A stretch of 64,000 bases of DNA from Sphingomonadales bacterium (lineage in GTDB: Bacteria > Pseudomonadota > Alphaproteobacteria > Sphingomonadales > Sphingomonadaceae), in contig JAFKLT010000042.1 in assembly GCA_017309275.1 (NCBI GenBank), forward strand, positions 25,937 through 89,936. Direction: 5' to 3'. Every line of letters begins with the position of its first letter. Position 1 is the first letter of the stretch. Of the stretch, positions 17,685 through 26,637 are shown in pieces. The position numbers and the translations under genes are program-made. The notes under the pieces are model-generated. The model saw only the letters and a list, made by a program, of their open reading frames with translations. It did not search any database and was not told the DNA's origin.

Positions 17685-18470
17685 TCATGGGCGCTTCGCC
17701 AGCTTCTGTAGCAGCGCCGCGCTCTCCGCATCTGCCGGGAAGAAGGCTTCGATCGCGAGTTCGGACAGCGTGATGTCGACCGGTGTACCGAAGATCGTCA
17801 CGGTGGAGACAAAGCTGATCCGCCCGGCGATCGTATCCAGAACCAGCGGCACCGCGATACTGTTTACAGCGCCCAGATCATTATCGTTCGCTTCGACCGC
17901 ATAGGCGGCGATCTCCTCGCGCAGCGCGGCGAGCGCGGTGTCGGCGCTGGCTTCGATCTGGAGGTCGAGGCGATGCAGGATATGCGCGCGCCACATCGCA
18001 TGATTGACGATCTGCGGTGCAAGCCCATCCGGATGCAGCGCGATCCGCAGCACGTTGATCGGGGGCACCAGCAGCGCGGGCGACACCTGTTCGATCAGGA
18101 TCGCGATCGCGTCGTTAGCGGCGACCATGTTCCAGTGGCGATCGACCGCAAGCGCGGGGTAGGGTTCATGCCCCCGCAGCACATGCTCGACGATCGCCTT
18201 CATGCCCGCCATCTCGGAACTGTCGAGCGGTCGTTCCTGATAATCGGGCGCATAGCCCGCCGCGAGGAGCAGCGCGTTGCGCGCGCGATGCGGCACATCC
18301 AGGCAGTCGGCGATCCGCTGGAGCATCTGCGCGCTCGGTTTCGATCGCCCGGTCTCGATGAAACTCAGGTGGCGGGTCGAAATCTCCGTATCGAGTGCCA
18401 GGTCCATCTGACTCATCCGGCGCCGCGTGCGCCATTCGCGAAGCTGTTCGCCCAAGGTCGCGACGTGCAT
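17685..18470 (-). CDS. XRE-family regulator with MmyB-like ligand domain
   Basis: A 261-residue regulator. Residues 6-62 are an XRE/Cro helix-turn-helix (LGEQLREWRTRRRMSQMDLA, then STRHLSFIETGRSKPS). Residues 100-255 form an MmyB-type PAS-like ligand-binding domain (ALAVDRHWNMVAANDAI is its usual opening). Related proteins often repress an adjacent divergent gene and may bind fatty acids or other small molecules. It is divergent from the small membrane protein at 18587, with about 115 bases between the starts, so that gene is the likely target. Confidence 0.88.
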   Translation of the reverse strand: MHVATLGEQLREWRTRRRMSQMDLALDTEISTRHLSFIETGRSKPSAQMLQRIADCLDVPHRARNALLLAAGYAPDYQERPLDSSEMAGMKAIVEHVLRGHEPYPALAVDRHWNMVAANDAIAILIEQVSPALLVPPINVLRIALHPDGLAPQIVNHAMWRAHILHRLDLQIEASADTALAALREEIAAYAVEANDNDLGAVNSIAVPLVLDTIAGRISFVSTVTIFGTPVDITLSELAIEAFFPADAESAALLQKLAKRP

Positions 18471-18586
18471 CGAAATCTCCTTCGCCGCTCGATTAGCCAG
18501 TCATGTTTCCGATTTCCATTACCCCGGGCGTAATCGACGCCATTCCGTTCGCGGTTCAATTGGTCGGGGTCGAAAGGAGAAGAATC

Positions 18587-18976
18587 ATGTCGATCCCCCA
18601 ACTCAAGACCATCCTCGTCGCCGACGCGGTCACCTGTACCGGCGTTCTTGCGCTCGGGCTGTTTGCATTGACGCCGGTTGCCGCGCTGCTCGGACTGCCG
18701 CTCGACGTCGTGACGATCGGGGCGTGGATTTGCCTCGCCGCCGCGTTGCCGATGTATTTGGCGGCGGCGCAGACCGTTCCGAGCATCGCGCTGGTAAAGC
18801 TGATCGCGCTCGGCAATCTCGGCTGGGTCGCGGCGAGCTTTGCGGTCCTGGTCGTCTTCGGGCAGCAGATGACCGTCATCGGCGTCGGCGTCGTGATCGG
18901 GCAAGCCCTTGCCGTGCTCGCCTTTGCGTTTCTTGAATGGAAGGGTGCGGCCGCCCCGCGCGCGGCGACGGCCTAG
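18587..18976 (+). CDS. Four-helix inner-membrane protein, unknown
   Basis: A 129-residue protein with four predicted transmembrane helices (about residues 9-31, 38-58, 68-88 and 96-117) and an alanine-rich C-terminus. The ATG at 18587 has AAGGAGA seven bases upstream; a longer frame from 18503 lacks a site. I recognise no named family beyond a general small membrane-protein look. Its position divergent from an XRE/MmyB regulator is a common arrangement and suggests control by that regulator. Its stop overlaps the stop of the convergent universal stress protein gene by three to four bases. Confidence 0.75.
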   Translation: MSIPQLKTILVADAVTCTGVLALGLFALTPVAALLGLPLDVVTIGAWICLAAALPMYLAAAQTVPSIALVKLIALGNLGWVAASFAVLVVFGQQMTVIGVGVVIGQALAVLAFAFLEWKGAAAPRAATA

Positions 18977-19428
18977 CTCAGCGCATCGAGCCGGGCGATA
19001 TCGATTCCGCCCGGCACCAGCATCACCGGGCAGGGGAGGGTTCCCGCATCCTGTCCGGTGAAATGCGCGACCAGCGGTCCGGGCGCGCCGCTCGCCGCCG
19101 TGGCCAGAACCAGCGCCGCGACCTCGTCATTCTCGCCGATCGCCTCGCGGACCATCTCCGCGGGTTTGCCCGATTTGATCATCGTCTGCGCCGCGATGCC
19201 CGCTTCCTGTCGCACGGCATCGGCTGCTGCGGCGACAAGCTGTTCGGCATGTTCGCGCGCTTCGGCCTCAATCGTCGCCTGAACGCCGCCGAATGCAACG
19301 AAGTCCTGTGGCGGGATAATAGCGAGCACGGCGACCGCACCACCCGTCCGCGCGGCGCGCCGCGCGGCGAAGCGCAGCGCGAGATTGGCCTCGGGGCTGT
19401 CGTCGATCACCACCAGATACGTCCGCAT
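18973..19428 (-). CDS. Universal stress protein (UspA family)
   Basis: A 151-residue single-domain universal stress protein. It opens with the usual first strand, RTYLVVIDDSPEANLALRFA, and has a long central helix (IEAEAREHAEQLVAAAADAV). The ATP-binding type has GxxG-9x-G(S/T) near the C-terminus. Here that region reads LATAASGAPGPLVAHFTGQDAGTLPCPVMLVPG, which only loosely fits, so nucleotide binding is uncertain. The start at 19428 is preferred over the longer frame to 19473 because the beta strand begins right there. Confidence 0.85.
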   Translation of the reverse strand: MRTYLVVIDDSPEANLALRFAARRAARTGGAVAVLAIIPPQDFVAFGGVQATIEAEAREHAEQLVAAAADAVRQEAGIAAQTMIKSGKPAEMVREAIGENDEVAALVLATAASGAPGPLVAHFTGQDAGTLPCPVMLVPGGIDIARLDALS

Positions 19429-19604
19429 TGCCCCGACCCCTGCTATGCTTTTTGTGCGTGGAGAGTGCGTCACATTCGTACGAAAGGCAAGTTACCCCCG
19501 CTGGACCTTGACCGGAGCAAGGCTTATGGCGAGGAACAATCCGTAGCGGCAGGCCCGGCCTGCAAGACTCACGCCCAAAAGGTTCAAGAGGGAAAAGCCT
19601 GACG

Positions 19605-20912
19605 ATGCCGATCGAACTCAAAATGCCCGCCCTTTCGCCGACGATGGAGGAAGGGACCCTTGCCAAATGGCTGGTGAAAGAGGGGGATGAGGTCAAATCG
19701 GGCGATTTGCTCGCCGAGATCGAGACAGACAAGGCAACGATGGAGTTCGAGGCGGTCGACGAAGGCTTCATCAGCCAGATTCTCGTCGCCGAAGGCACCG
19801 ACGGCGTGAAGGTCGGCACCGTGATCGCGGTCATCGCGGGCGAAGGCGAAGATGCATCGAGCGCGAAAGCCGCGCCTGCTCCGGCACCGACTCCCGAGCC
19901 GGCAGCGAAAGCTGAACCTGCACCTGCCCCTGCGGCAGCTCCCGCACCGACTCCTGCCGCCGCACCTGCGGCTCCCGCTGCGTCGGGCGACCGCATCAAG
20001 GCGAGCCCGCTGGCGAAGCGCATCGCCGCGGAAAAGGGCATCGATCTGTCGACGATCAAGGGAAGCGGCCCCGGCGGCCGCATCGTCAAGGACGACCTGG
20101 AAGGCGCACCCACCGGCACCGCCGCTCCTGCTACCGCCGCAGCGCCTGCGGCTACGGCGCCCGCCGCTGCTCCGGCGGCCGCGCCGGCTCCCGCGACCGC
20201 CGGCCCGATTCCCGATTTCGGCATCCCGCACGAGGACGAAAAGCTCAGCGGCATGCGCAAAACGATCGCGCGCCGCCTGACGCAGTCGATGCAGGAATCG
20301 CCGCACATCTATCTGACCGTCGACATTCGCCTCGACGCGCTGCTCAAGCTGCGCGGCGAACTCAACGCCAGCCTCGAAGGCCGCGGCGTGAAGCTCAGCG
20401 TCAACGACATGCTGATCAAGGCGCTCGCGGTCGCGCTCGAACGCGTGCCCCAGTGCAACGTCAGTTTCGGCGGCGATGTGATGCGTTTCTACAAGCGCGC
20501 CGACATCTCGGTCGCGGTCAGCATTCCGGGCGGCCTGATCACCCCGATCATCGCCGATGCGGGCGGCAAGTCGATGTCGAAGATCTCGACCGAAATGGCC
20601 GAACTCGCGGCGAAGGCCAAGGAAGGCAAGCTGCAGCCCAACGAATATCAGGGCGGCACCGCCTCGATCTCGAACATGGGCATGATGGGGATCAAGCAGT
20701 TCACCGCGGTGATCAACCCGCCGCAGGGAATGATCATGGCGATCGGCGCGGGCGAGAAGCGCCCCTATGTCGTCGACGACGCGCTCGCGATCGCGACTGT
20801 CATGTCGGCGACCGGCAGCTTCGACCACCGCGCGATCGACGGCGCCGACGGCGCGCTGCTGATGAAGACGTTCAAGGAGCTGGTCGAAAGCCCGCTGGGA
20901 CTGGTGGCGTAA
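19605..20912 (+). CDS. pdhC: Pyruvate dehydrogenase E2, dihydrolipoamide acetyltransferase
   Basis: A 435-residue acetyltransferase, the core of the pyruvate dehydrogenase complex. One lipoyl domain covers residues 1-77, with the lipoylated lysine K43 in [12 protein letters not shown] long Ala/Pro linker follows. The peripheral-subunit-binding domain lies at about 131-168 ([20 protein letters not shown]). After a second Ala/Pro linker comes the catalytic domain from about residue 205, with active-site H408 and D412 in [13 protein letters not shown] precedes the ATG. E3 follows one base later. E1 genes are not in this window, unlike the common E1-E2 order. Confidence 0.93.
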   Translation: MPIELKMPALSPTMEEGTLAKWLVKEGDEVKSGDLLAEIETDKATMEFEAVDEGFISQILVAEGTDGVKVGTVIAVIAGEGEDASSAKAAPAPAPTPEPAAKAEPAPAPAAAPAPTPAAAPAAPAASGDRIKASPLAKRIAAEKGIDLSTIKGSGPGGRIVKDDLEGAPTGTAAPATAAAPAATAPAAAPAAAPAPATAGPIPDFGIPHEDEKLSGMRKTIARRLTQSMQESPHIYLTVDIRLDALLKLRGELNASLEGRGVKLSVNDMLIKALAVALERVPQCNVSFGGDVMRFYKRADISVAVSIPGGLITPIIADAGGKSMSKISTEMAELAAKAKEGKLQPNEYQGGTASISNMGMMGIKQFTAVINPPQGMIMAIGAGEKRPYVVDDALAIATVMSATGSFDHRAIDGADGALLMKTFKELVESPLGLVA

Positions 20913-20913
20913 C

Positions 20914-22311
20914 ATGGCTGACACCAATTACGACCTCATCGTCCTCGGTTCGGGCCCCGGCGGCTATGTTGCGGCGATCCGCGCGGCGCAGCTTGGGCTC
21001 AAGACCGCGATCGTCGAACGCGAACTGCTTGGTGGCATCTGTCTCAACTGGGGCTGCATCCCGACCAAGGCGCTGCTGCGGTCGGCCGAAATCTATCATT
21101 ATATGCAGCACGCCGGCGATTATGGGCTGAAGGCGGCCGAGATCAGCGCCGATATCGATGCGGTCGTGAAGCGGTCGCGCGGCGTCGCGAAGCAGCTCAA
21201 TCAGGGCGTCACGCACCTGATGAAGAAGCACAAGATCACGGTGCATATGGGCACGGGCAAGCTTCTCGCGCCGGGGAAGCTTGAGGTGACGGGCGAGAAG
21301 GGCGGCGAGACGCTGACCGCGAAGAATATCATCGTCGCGACCGGCGCGCGCGCGCGCGACCTGCCGTTCGCGCCCGCCGACGGCAAGCGCATCTGGACCT
21401 ATCGTCATGCGCTGGTTCCGCCCGAAATGCCGAAGAAGTTGCTGGTCATCGGATCGGGCGCGATCGGAATCGAATTCGCCAGCTTCTACAAGGATATGGG
21501 CGCCGAGGTGACCGTGGTCGAAATGCTCGACCGCCTCGTCCCCGTCGAGGATGCGGACGTGTCCGCTTTCCTCGAAAAGGCGCTCAAGAAGCAGGGCATG
21601 ACGATCCATACCGGCGCGGGCGTCGAGGAGCTGAAGGCGACCGCGACCGGCGTGTCGGCGAAGATCAAGGGCAAGGACGGCAAGGTCGAAAGCGCCGAGT
21701 TCAGCCACGCGATCGTCGCGATCGGCATCGTCCCGAACACCGAGAATATCGGCCTCGAGGCGCTCGGCGTGAAGACGGCCAAGGGGCATATCGACACCGA
21801 CGCCATGTGCCGCACCAATGTGCCCGGCCTGTGGGCGATCGGCGACGTTACCGCGCCGCCGTGGCTCGCGCACAAGGCAATGCACGAATCCATCATCGCG
21901 GTCGAAGCGATCGTGGGCAATCATCCGCACGCGATGGACGTTCGCAATATTCCGGGCTGCACCTATTGCCGCCCGCAGATCGCGAGCGTCGGCCTGACCG
22001 AGGCGAAGGCGAAGGAGCTGGGGTACGAGGTCAAGGCCGGAACCTTCCCCTTCATCGGCAACGGCAAGGCGATCGCGCTGGGCGAGGCCGAGGGCTTCAC
22101 CAAGACGGTGTTCGACGCCAAGACCGGCGAGTTGCTGGGCGCCCACATGATCGGCGCCGAGGTTACCGAGTTGATCCAGGGCTATACCATCGGCAAGACC
22201 GCCGAGCTGGTCGAGGATGATTTCATCGGTACCGTCTTCCCGCATCCGACGCTCAGCGAGACGATGCACGAGGGCGTGCTCGCCGCGTTCGGACGGCCGC
22301 TCCACATTTGA
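20914..22311 (+). CDS. lpdA: Dihydrolipoyl dehydrogenase (E3)
   Basis: A 465-residue FAD flavoprotein that reoxidises lipoamide for 2-oxoacid dehydrogenase complexes. The FAD-binding GSGPGG lies at residues 12-17. The redox disulfide is C43/C48 in GGICLNWGCIPTKAL. The NAD-binding Rossmann segment is VIGSGAIGIEFASFY. The C-terminal His-Glu pair is in HPTLSETMHE, near residues 444-449. It starts one base after the E2 stop, so it serves the same complex. Confidence 0.95.
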   Translation: MADTNYDLIVLGSGPGGYVAAIRAAQLGLKTAIVERELLGGICLNWGCIPTKALLRSAEIYHYMQHAGDYGLKAAEISADIDAVVKRSRGVAKQLNQGVTHLMKKHKITVHMGTGKLLAPGKLEVTGEKGGETLTAKNIIVATGARARDLPFAPADGKRIWTYRHALVPPEMPKKLLVIGSGAIGIEFASFYKDMGAEVTVVEMLDRLVPVEDADVSAFLEKALKKQGMTIHTGAGVEELKATATGVSAKIKGKDGKVESAEFSHAIVAIGIVPNTENIGLEALGVKTAKGHIDTDAMCRTNVPGLWAIGDVTAPPWLAHKAMHESIIAVEAIVGNHPHAMDVRNIPGCTYCRPQIASVGLTEAKAKELGYEVKAGTFPFIGNGKAIALGEAEGFTKTVFDAKTGELLGAHMIGAEVTELIQGYTIGKTAELVEDDFIGTVFPHPTLSETMHEGVLAAFGRPLHI

Positions 22312-22320
22312 CGTCTCGAT

Positions 22321-22386
22321 CCTCCCCGTCGCACGGCGATGGGGAGGGGCCACCCCCCGGGAGGTGGCGGAGGGGCTGCGGCCCCG
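22321..22386. repeat. Multi-hairpin intergenic repeat (REP-like)
   Basis: Three adjacent hairpins follow lpdA. The first has 12-base arms, 22321-22332 and 22336-22347 (CCTCCCCGTCGC / GCGATGGGGAGG, one G-U pair). The second is CCACC...GGTGG at 22350-22367. The third is GGGGC-TGCG-GCCCC at 22373-22386. This layout resembles the CCTCCCC...GGGGAGG intergenic element that I recall as common in sphingomonad genomes. It may also end lpdA transcription. Only one copy is seen in this window. Confidence 0.6.
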
Positions 22387-22414
22387 ACAATGCATCGCCG
22401 CAGGGAGGCTCCTT

Positions 22415-23038
22415 TTGGATCGCAGGTCACGTCCGCCGATTGTCGCAACCGCGCTTGTTCTTGCGGTGATCCTGCTCGGGCTGATCGTCAACGCGGGCTG
22501 GCTGGTTGGCATCGATCTGCATATCTCGAACGCGCTGTCGCTTCGCGTCGGCCAGAGCAGTCCGCAACTGATCGCCTTCATGCAGGGCATAAGCTGGATC
22601 GGTGGGGGAACGCCGCGCTGGATCATCTGCATCCTTCTGTCCGCGCTGGTCTGGCACTGGTGCGGGCGGCGGTGCGGCATAGCGCTCGCGGGCGCGGCGC
22701 TGCTGTCGAACCTGGCGTCGAACGGGCTGAAGATCGCCTTCGGTCGCGCGAGGCCCGACATCATCGAGCATCTGGATCATGTGAACAGCGCATCCTATCC
22801 CAGCGGCCATGCGACGAGCGCGGCGGTCGTCTATCTGCTGCTTGCCTGGCTGGCACCGCCACGCTGGCGCCCGCTTGCCTGGACGCTCGCAGTGGTGATG
22901 ATCATCCTGAACGGCTTTTCGCGCATCATGCTCGGCGTCCATTGGGCGAGCGATATCGTCGGCGGGACGATGCTTGGCGCGGCCTTTGCGCTGCTCGGCG
23001 TCTGGTGGGCGTCGCGCCCAGCACTAAGGGAATCGTAA
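22415..23038 (+). CDS. PAP2-family phosphatase (membrane)
   Basis: A 207-residue membrane phosphatase. All three PAP2 signatures are present: KIAFGRARPD, YPSGHATS and SRIMLGVHWASDIVGG, with His residues in the second and third as the catalytic pair. Five to six hydrophobic helices surround them. The family dephosphorylates lipid phosphates such as phosphatidic acid, phosphatidylglycerol phosphate or undecaprenyl pyrophosphate; the substrate is not decided by sequence. No ATG fits. A TTG at 22415 has GGGAGG eight bases upstream and is the best start. It begins 29 bases after the repeat element. Confidence 0.82.
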   Translation: MDRRSRPPIVATALVLAVILLGLIVNAGWLVGIDLHISNALSLRVGQSSPQLIAFMQGISWIGGGTPRWIICILLSALVWHWCGRRCGIALAGAALLSNLASNGLKIAFGRARPDIIEHLDHVNSASYPSGHATSAAVVYLLLAWLAPPRWRPLAWTLAVVMIILNGFSRIMLGVHWASDIVGGTMLGAAFALLGVWWASRPALRES

Positions 23039-23080
23039 GCAATCGCGACTAAAAGGCCCCGGCGTAGCAGGGGATGTGCG

Positions 23081-23500
23081 ATGCGGCTTTCGATCGGCGG
23101 CTTACTCGGAATCATCGGCGGGGTCGCCCCGCTCGTCTATATTGCGTGGATGCTGCGGCACTTCATCGGCGTCGGAGGCGATTCGGCGGAGGGTGTCGCG
23201 ATGATCAGCCTGGGCCCCACCGTGATGGGGCTTTCGATCATCGGTCTGCTCTTCGCACTGCCGCTCATCATCAAATTGCTCCGCGCGGTATCGGGGACGA
23301 ACCGCGTTCCTGGCGCGCGCGCCGAGGCGGCGGGCGAGTTGTCGGCCGAAACCCAGGGTTTCGACGCGGATGCCGCTTTCGCCAACTATATGCGCAATCG
23401 CGATGCCGCGCCGCCGCCGCCGATCGCTGCCGATGCCGTAGGCGACGATCTGCGCCCCTTCACGCCGCGCCCCGGCGGTTTCGGGCGAAAGGGCGTCTGA
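23081..23500 (+). CDS. Small membrane protein, unknown
   Basis: A 139-residue protein with two predicted membrane helices (about residues 5-27 and 43-66), then a hydrophilic C-terminal half rich in Ala, Asp and Pro (RDAAPPPPIAADAV) that is probably cytoplasmic and disordered. I recognise no family. It lies between the PAP2 gene and a class IV aminotransferase gene on the same strand, with gaps of about 40 bases on each side, so an operon is possible. Confidence 0.7.
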   Translation: MRLSIGGLLGIIGGVAPLVYIAWMLRHFIGVGGDSAEGVAMISLGPTVMGLSIIGLLFALPLIIKLLRAVSGTNRVPGARAEAAGELSAETQGFDADAAFANYMRNRDAAPPPPIAADAVGDDLRPFTPRPGGFGRKGV

Positions 23501-23538
23501 CCCCTCGACAGCCCCGCGCCGTTGTTTAGTGTCGGCGC

Positions 23539-24459
23539 ATGGCTCAAGGCACGCACGACTTCGCCCCCGATCCGCGCAATGACGCGATCCTTATCAACAT
23601 AAACGGTACGCTGATCCCGCGCGCAGAGGCAACGGTTTCGGTGTTCGACAGCGGCTTCATGCTGGGTGACGGCGTGTGGGAGGGCATTCGTGTCCACAAG
23701 GGGCGGATGGCGTTCCTCGACCAGCATCTCGACCGATTGTGGGAGGGGGCGAAGGCGATTGCGATGGACATCGGCGTCGCGCGTGCGGAACTGGAACAGC
23801 GGCTTTACGATACGATCGACGCGAATAGCATGGACGGCTGTCACATCCGCCTGATGGTGACGCGCGGCATTCGATCGACCCCCTATCAGGACCCGCGCGT
23901 CGTCGTCTCGCCAGCGACGATCGTGATCATCGCCGAGCATAAGGATCCGCTGCCTTCGACGATCGAGACCGGCCTTTCGCTCTTCACCGTCCACGTCCGT
24001 CGGGGCGATCCGGCGGTCCAGGATCCGAAGCTCAATTCGCACAGCAAGCTCAACTGCATCACCGCCTGCATCCAGGCGGCGCAGGCGGGCGCCGACGAAG
24101 CGTTGATGCTCGATCCGCACGGTTTCGTTGCGACCTGCAATTCGACGCATTTCTTCATCGTTCGCAAGGGCGAGGTATGGACTTCCAGCGGCGATTATTG
24201 CCTCGGCGGCATCACACGCGGCAACGTCATCCGCATCTGTCGTGAGAACGGCATTCCGATGTTCGAAAAGAATTTCTCGCTGACCGATGTCTATGGTGCA
24301 GATGAGGCGTTCGTGACGGGGACGTTCGCGGGCGTGGTGCCGGCGCACACGATCGACGGGCGCAAGCTGACGGAAGGCAGGGGGCCGATGGTCGAGCGGC
24401 TGCAGGGCCTGTACAAGGCGTTGATCGAAAGTGATATCGCCGCGCGGTCGCGCCCGTGA
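23539..24459 (+). CDS. Class IV PLP aminotransferase (BCAT/D-amino-acid type)
   Basis: A 306-residue fold-type IV PLP enzyme. The N-terminal block VSVFDSGFMLGDGVWEGIRV is typical for the branched-chain aminotransferase, D-amino-acid aminotransferase and aminodeoxychorismate lyase group. The Schiff-base lysine is K164 or K170 in PKLNSHSKLN. The cofactor-phosphate segment GGITRGNVIRICRE is intact. The exact substrate cannot be assigned. It overlaps the next gene by four bases (GTGA), so the two proteins are made together; that neighbour is a sulfotransferase-like protein, which makes a role in general valine/isoleucine synthesis doubtful. Confidence 0.85.
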   Translation: MAQGTHDFAPDPRNDAILININGTLIPRAEATVSVFDSGFMLGDGVWEGIRVHKGRMAFLDQHLDRLWEGAKAIAMDIGVARAELEQRLYDTIDANSMDGCHIRLMVTRGIRSTPYQDPRVVVSPATIVIIAEHKDPLPSTIETGLSLFTVHVRRGDPAVQDPKLNSHSKLNCITACIQAAQAGADEALMLDPHGFVATCNSTHFFIVRKGEVWTSSGDYCLGGITRGNVIRICRENGIPMFEKNFSLTDVYGADEAFVTGTFAGVVPAHTIDGRKLTEGRGPMVERLQGLYKALIESDIAARSRP

Positions 24460-25190
24460 CCGACTGCATCCGTATCGCAATGTGGTCGGGGCCCCGCAAC
24501 CTGTCGACCGCGATGATGCGCAGCTTCGGCAGCCGCGCCGACAGCTTCGTCACTGACGAGCCCTTCTACGGCGCCTATCTTCGGCAGACCGGCGATCCGC
24601 AGCCGATGATGGACGAGGTGATGGCGTCGATGGACTGCGACTGGCAGGGCGTCGCGCGCAGCATGAGCGGGCCGTGCCCGGCGACGACGCCGATCTGGTA
24701 CCAGAAGCATATGGCGCATCATATGGTCGGCCCGATCGCGCACGACGACTTGCCCGGCTTGCGCCATGCCTTTCTGATCCGCGACCCCGCGCGCGTCGTC
24801 GCAAGTTATGCGGCGAAGCGCGTCATGGTGCGTCCCGACCATCTCGGCACTGCCAAGCAAGTCGAATTCTTCGACCGCGAGGCCGATCGCCTGGGCCATG
24901 CGCCACCGGTCGTCGACAGCGCCGACATCCTGCGCGATCCGCCCGCCATGCTGCAGAAATTGTGCGCAGCGCTGGGGATCGCCTGGGACCCGGCGATGCT
25001 TCACTGGGAGGCTGGAATCCACGACACCGATGGGGTGTGGGCATCGCACTGGTACGACGCGGTCGTGTCGAGCACCGGTTTCGGCGCGCCCGACAAGCCG
25101 CTGCCCGACTTGTCGGCCGAGGGACGGGCCGTCGCGGACGCGTGCCGGCGCGACTACGACTATCTTGCACAGCACAAGATCGGGGCCTGA
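24456..25190 (+). CDS. Sulfotransferase-like P-loop protein
   Basis: A 244-residue protein that opens with IRIAMWSGPRNLSTAMMRSF, a P-loop of the sulfotransferase type, where the 5'-phosphosulfate loop is SGPRNLST. A 3'-phosphate-like segment HAFLIRDPARVVASYAAKR fits the sulfotransferase RDPRxxxxS pattern. A transferase for PAPS is possible, but related proteins have no proven reaction that I know of. The GTG start overlaps the aminotransferase stop. From memory, some plant and fungal proteins fuse these same two domains, which would support a shared pathway; this needs checking. Confidence 0.78.
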   Translation: MTDCIRIAMWSGPRNLSTAMMRSFGSRADSFVTDEPFYGAYLRQTGDPQPMMDEVMASMDCDWQGVARSMSGPCPATTPIWYQKHMAHHMVGPIAHDDLPGLRHAFLIRDPARVVASYAAKRVMVRPDHLGTAKQVEFFDREADRLGHAPPVVDSADILRDPPAMLQKLCAALGIAWDPAMLHWEAGIHDTDGVWASHWYDAVVSSTGFGAPDKPLPDLSAEGRAVADACRRDYDYLAQHKIGA

Positions 25191-25301
25191 CACGACTAGG
25201 GCGCCAGACGCAGCAATTATGACCGGTCACGATTTTTCGCTGTCCTAACAAGTCCTGTTTTGCCATCCATTGGATGGGCACCAACAACAGGCGGGTCGGA
25301 T

Positions 25302-26624
25302 ATGCAATCGCGAGTGAAGTTCGGCGGTTTTCTGCGGGGAATCGCATTTGGTTCGGCGGCGCTTTTCGCAGTGTCGGCACAGGCGCAGGATAGCGCCGGT
25401 CAGACCGTCATCACCGCCGCGCGCTACATCGATGTGCTGTCTGGCAAGACTGTCGAACATCCCGCGATCTTCGTTGGGGCAGACGGCCGCATCACCGGCA
25501 TAGCCGACGCGCGCACGGTCCGCTGGGGCGCGAACGTCAAGCATATCGATCTTGGCGACAAGACGCTGCTTCCCGGGCTGATCGACATGCATGTCCACCT
25601 CGACGGCCCCGCCGACATCGGCGGCTATCGCGGGCTGGAATTCACCGACAGTTTCTGGGGCATGACCGCGGTGAAAAATGCGCATGACATGCTCGACGCC
25701 GGGTTTACCACCGTGCGCAACGTCGGGTCGGGCGAACGCAACGATATCGGGCTGAAGCAGGCGATCGATGCCGGCTATGCCGTCGGTCCGCGGATCGTGC
25801 CCGCTGGCTATGCGCTCGGCGCGACGGGCGGGCATTGCGACAGTACCTATCTGCCGCCCAGCCTGGAAAAGGACCATAAGGAAGAGGGCGTCGGCGATAC
25901 GCCGGACGAGCTTCGCTATCAGGTCCGCCGCCAGCGCAAATATGGCGCCGAGGTGATCAAGGTCTGCGCGACCGGTGGCGTTTTCTCGCGCAACACCGAG
26001 CCGGGCCAGCAACAGCTCAACGATGCCGAGCTGAAGGCGATCGCCGACGAGGCGCACCAGTGGGGCCTGCGCGTTGCCGCGCACGCCCATGGCGCCAGCG
26101 GCATCCGCGCGGCGATCGGTGCGGGGATCGACACGATCGAACATGTCAGCCTGCTCGACGACGAAGGCATTCGCATGGCGCTCGCGCGCAAGCGCCCTGT
26201 GTGGTTCTCGATGGATATCTACAACACCGAATATACGCAGGCCGAAGGCGCGAAGAATGGCGTGCTGGAGGATAATCTGCGCAAGGATCGCGAGATCGCG
26301 CAAATCCAGCGCGAAAATTTCCGCAAGGCGCACAAGGCCGGCGTCCGTATGGTGTTCGGCTCCGATGCGGGCGTGATGCCGCACGGTCAGGTCGGCAAGC
26401 AGTTCCGCGTGATGGTCGAATATGGGATGACCCCGCTCGACGCGATCCAGGCGGCAACGCGCAACGCGGCGCAGGCGCTCGACCGTGAAAAGGATGTGGG
26501 CGCGATCGCGGTCGGTCGCTATGCAGATATCATCGCCGTCGACGGCGACCCGCTGACCGACGTGCGGCAACTCGAGGATGTCGACGCGGTGATAAAGGGC
26601 GGGGTGCTGGTGAAGGGCGGGTAG
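25302..26624 (+). CDS. Secreted amidohydrolase (imidazolonepropionase/Xaa-Pro dipeptidase-like)
   Basis: A 440-residue metal-dependent amidohydrolase. The start at 25302 gives a signal peptide (MQSRVKFGGFLRGIAFGSAA, cleavage after AQA near residue 29), so it acts in the periplasm or outside. Metal ligands are H97 and H99 in DMHVHLD, a bridging Lys in EVIKVCATGG, His in VAAHAHG and IEHVS, and Asp in FGSDAG. The bimetal layout with lysine matches the group that includes Sgx9260-type carboxypeptidases and organophosphate-acid anhydrolase-like enzymes. A dipeptide or lactam substrate is likely. It stands alone, with a hairpin at its end. Confidence 0.85.
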   Translation: MQSRVKFGGFLRGIAFGSAALFAVSAQAQDSAGQTVITAARYIDVLSGKTVEHPAIFVGADGRITGIADARTVRWGANVKHIDLGDKTLLPGLIDMHVHLDGPADIGGYRGLEFTDSFWGMTAVKNAHDMLDAGFTTVRNVGSGERNDIGLKQAIDAGYAVGPRIVPAGYALGATGGHCDSTYLPPSLEKDHKEEGVGDTPDELRYQVRRQRKYGAEVIKVCATGGVFSRNTEPGQQQLNDAELKAIADEAHQWGLRVAAHAHGASGIRAAIGAGIDTIEHVSLLDDEGIRMALARKRPVWFSMDIYNTEYTQAEGAKNGVLEDNLRKDREIAQIQRENFRKAHKAGVRMVFGSDAGVMPHGQVGKQFRVMVEYGMTPLDAIQAATRNAAQALDREKDVGAIAVGRYADIIAVDGDPLTDVRQLEDVDAVIKGGVLVKGG

Positions 26625-26633
26625 GACCCGCCC
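26615..26633. terminator. Hairpin at convergent gene ends
   Basis: GGGCGGGT at 26615-26622 and ACCCGCCC at 26626-26633 pair perfectly over eight bases with a three-base loop. The TAG stop of the amidohydrolase gene lies inside it, and the convergent phosphatase gene stops at 26638. There is no clear T-run on either side, so termination strength is uncertain. Confidence 0.5.
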
Positions 26634-26637
26634 CGGC

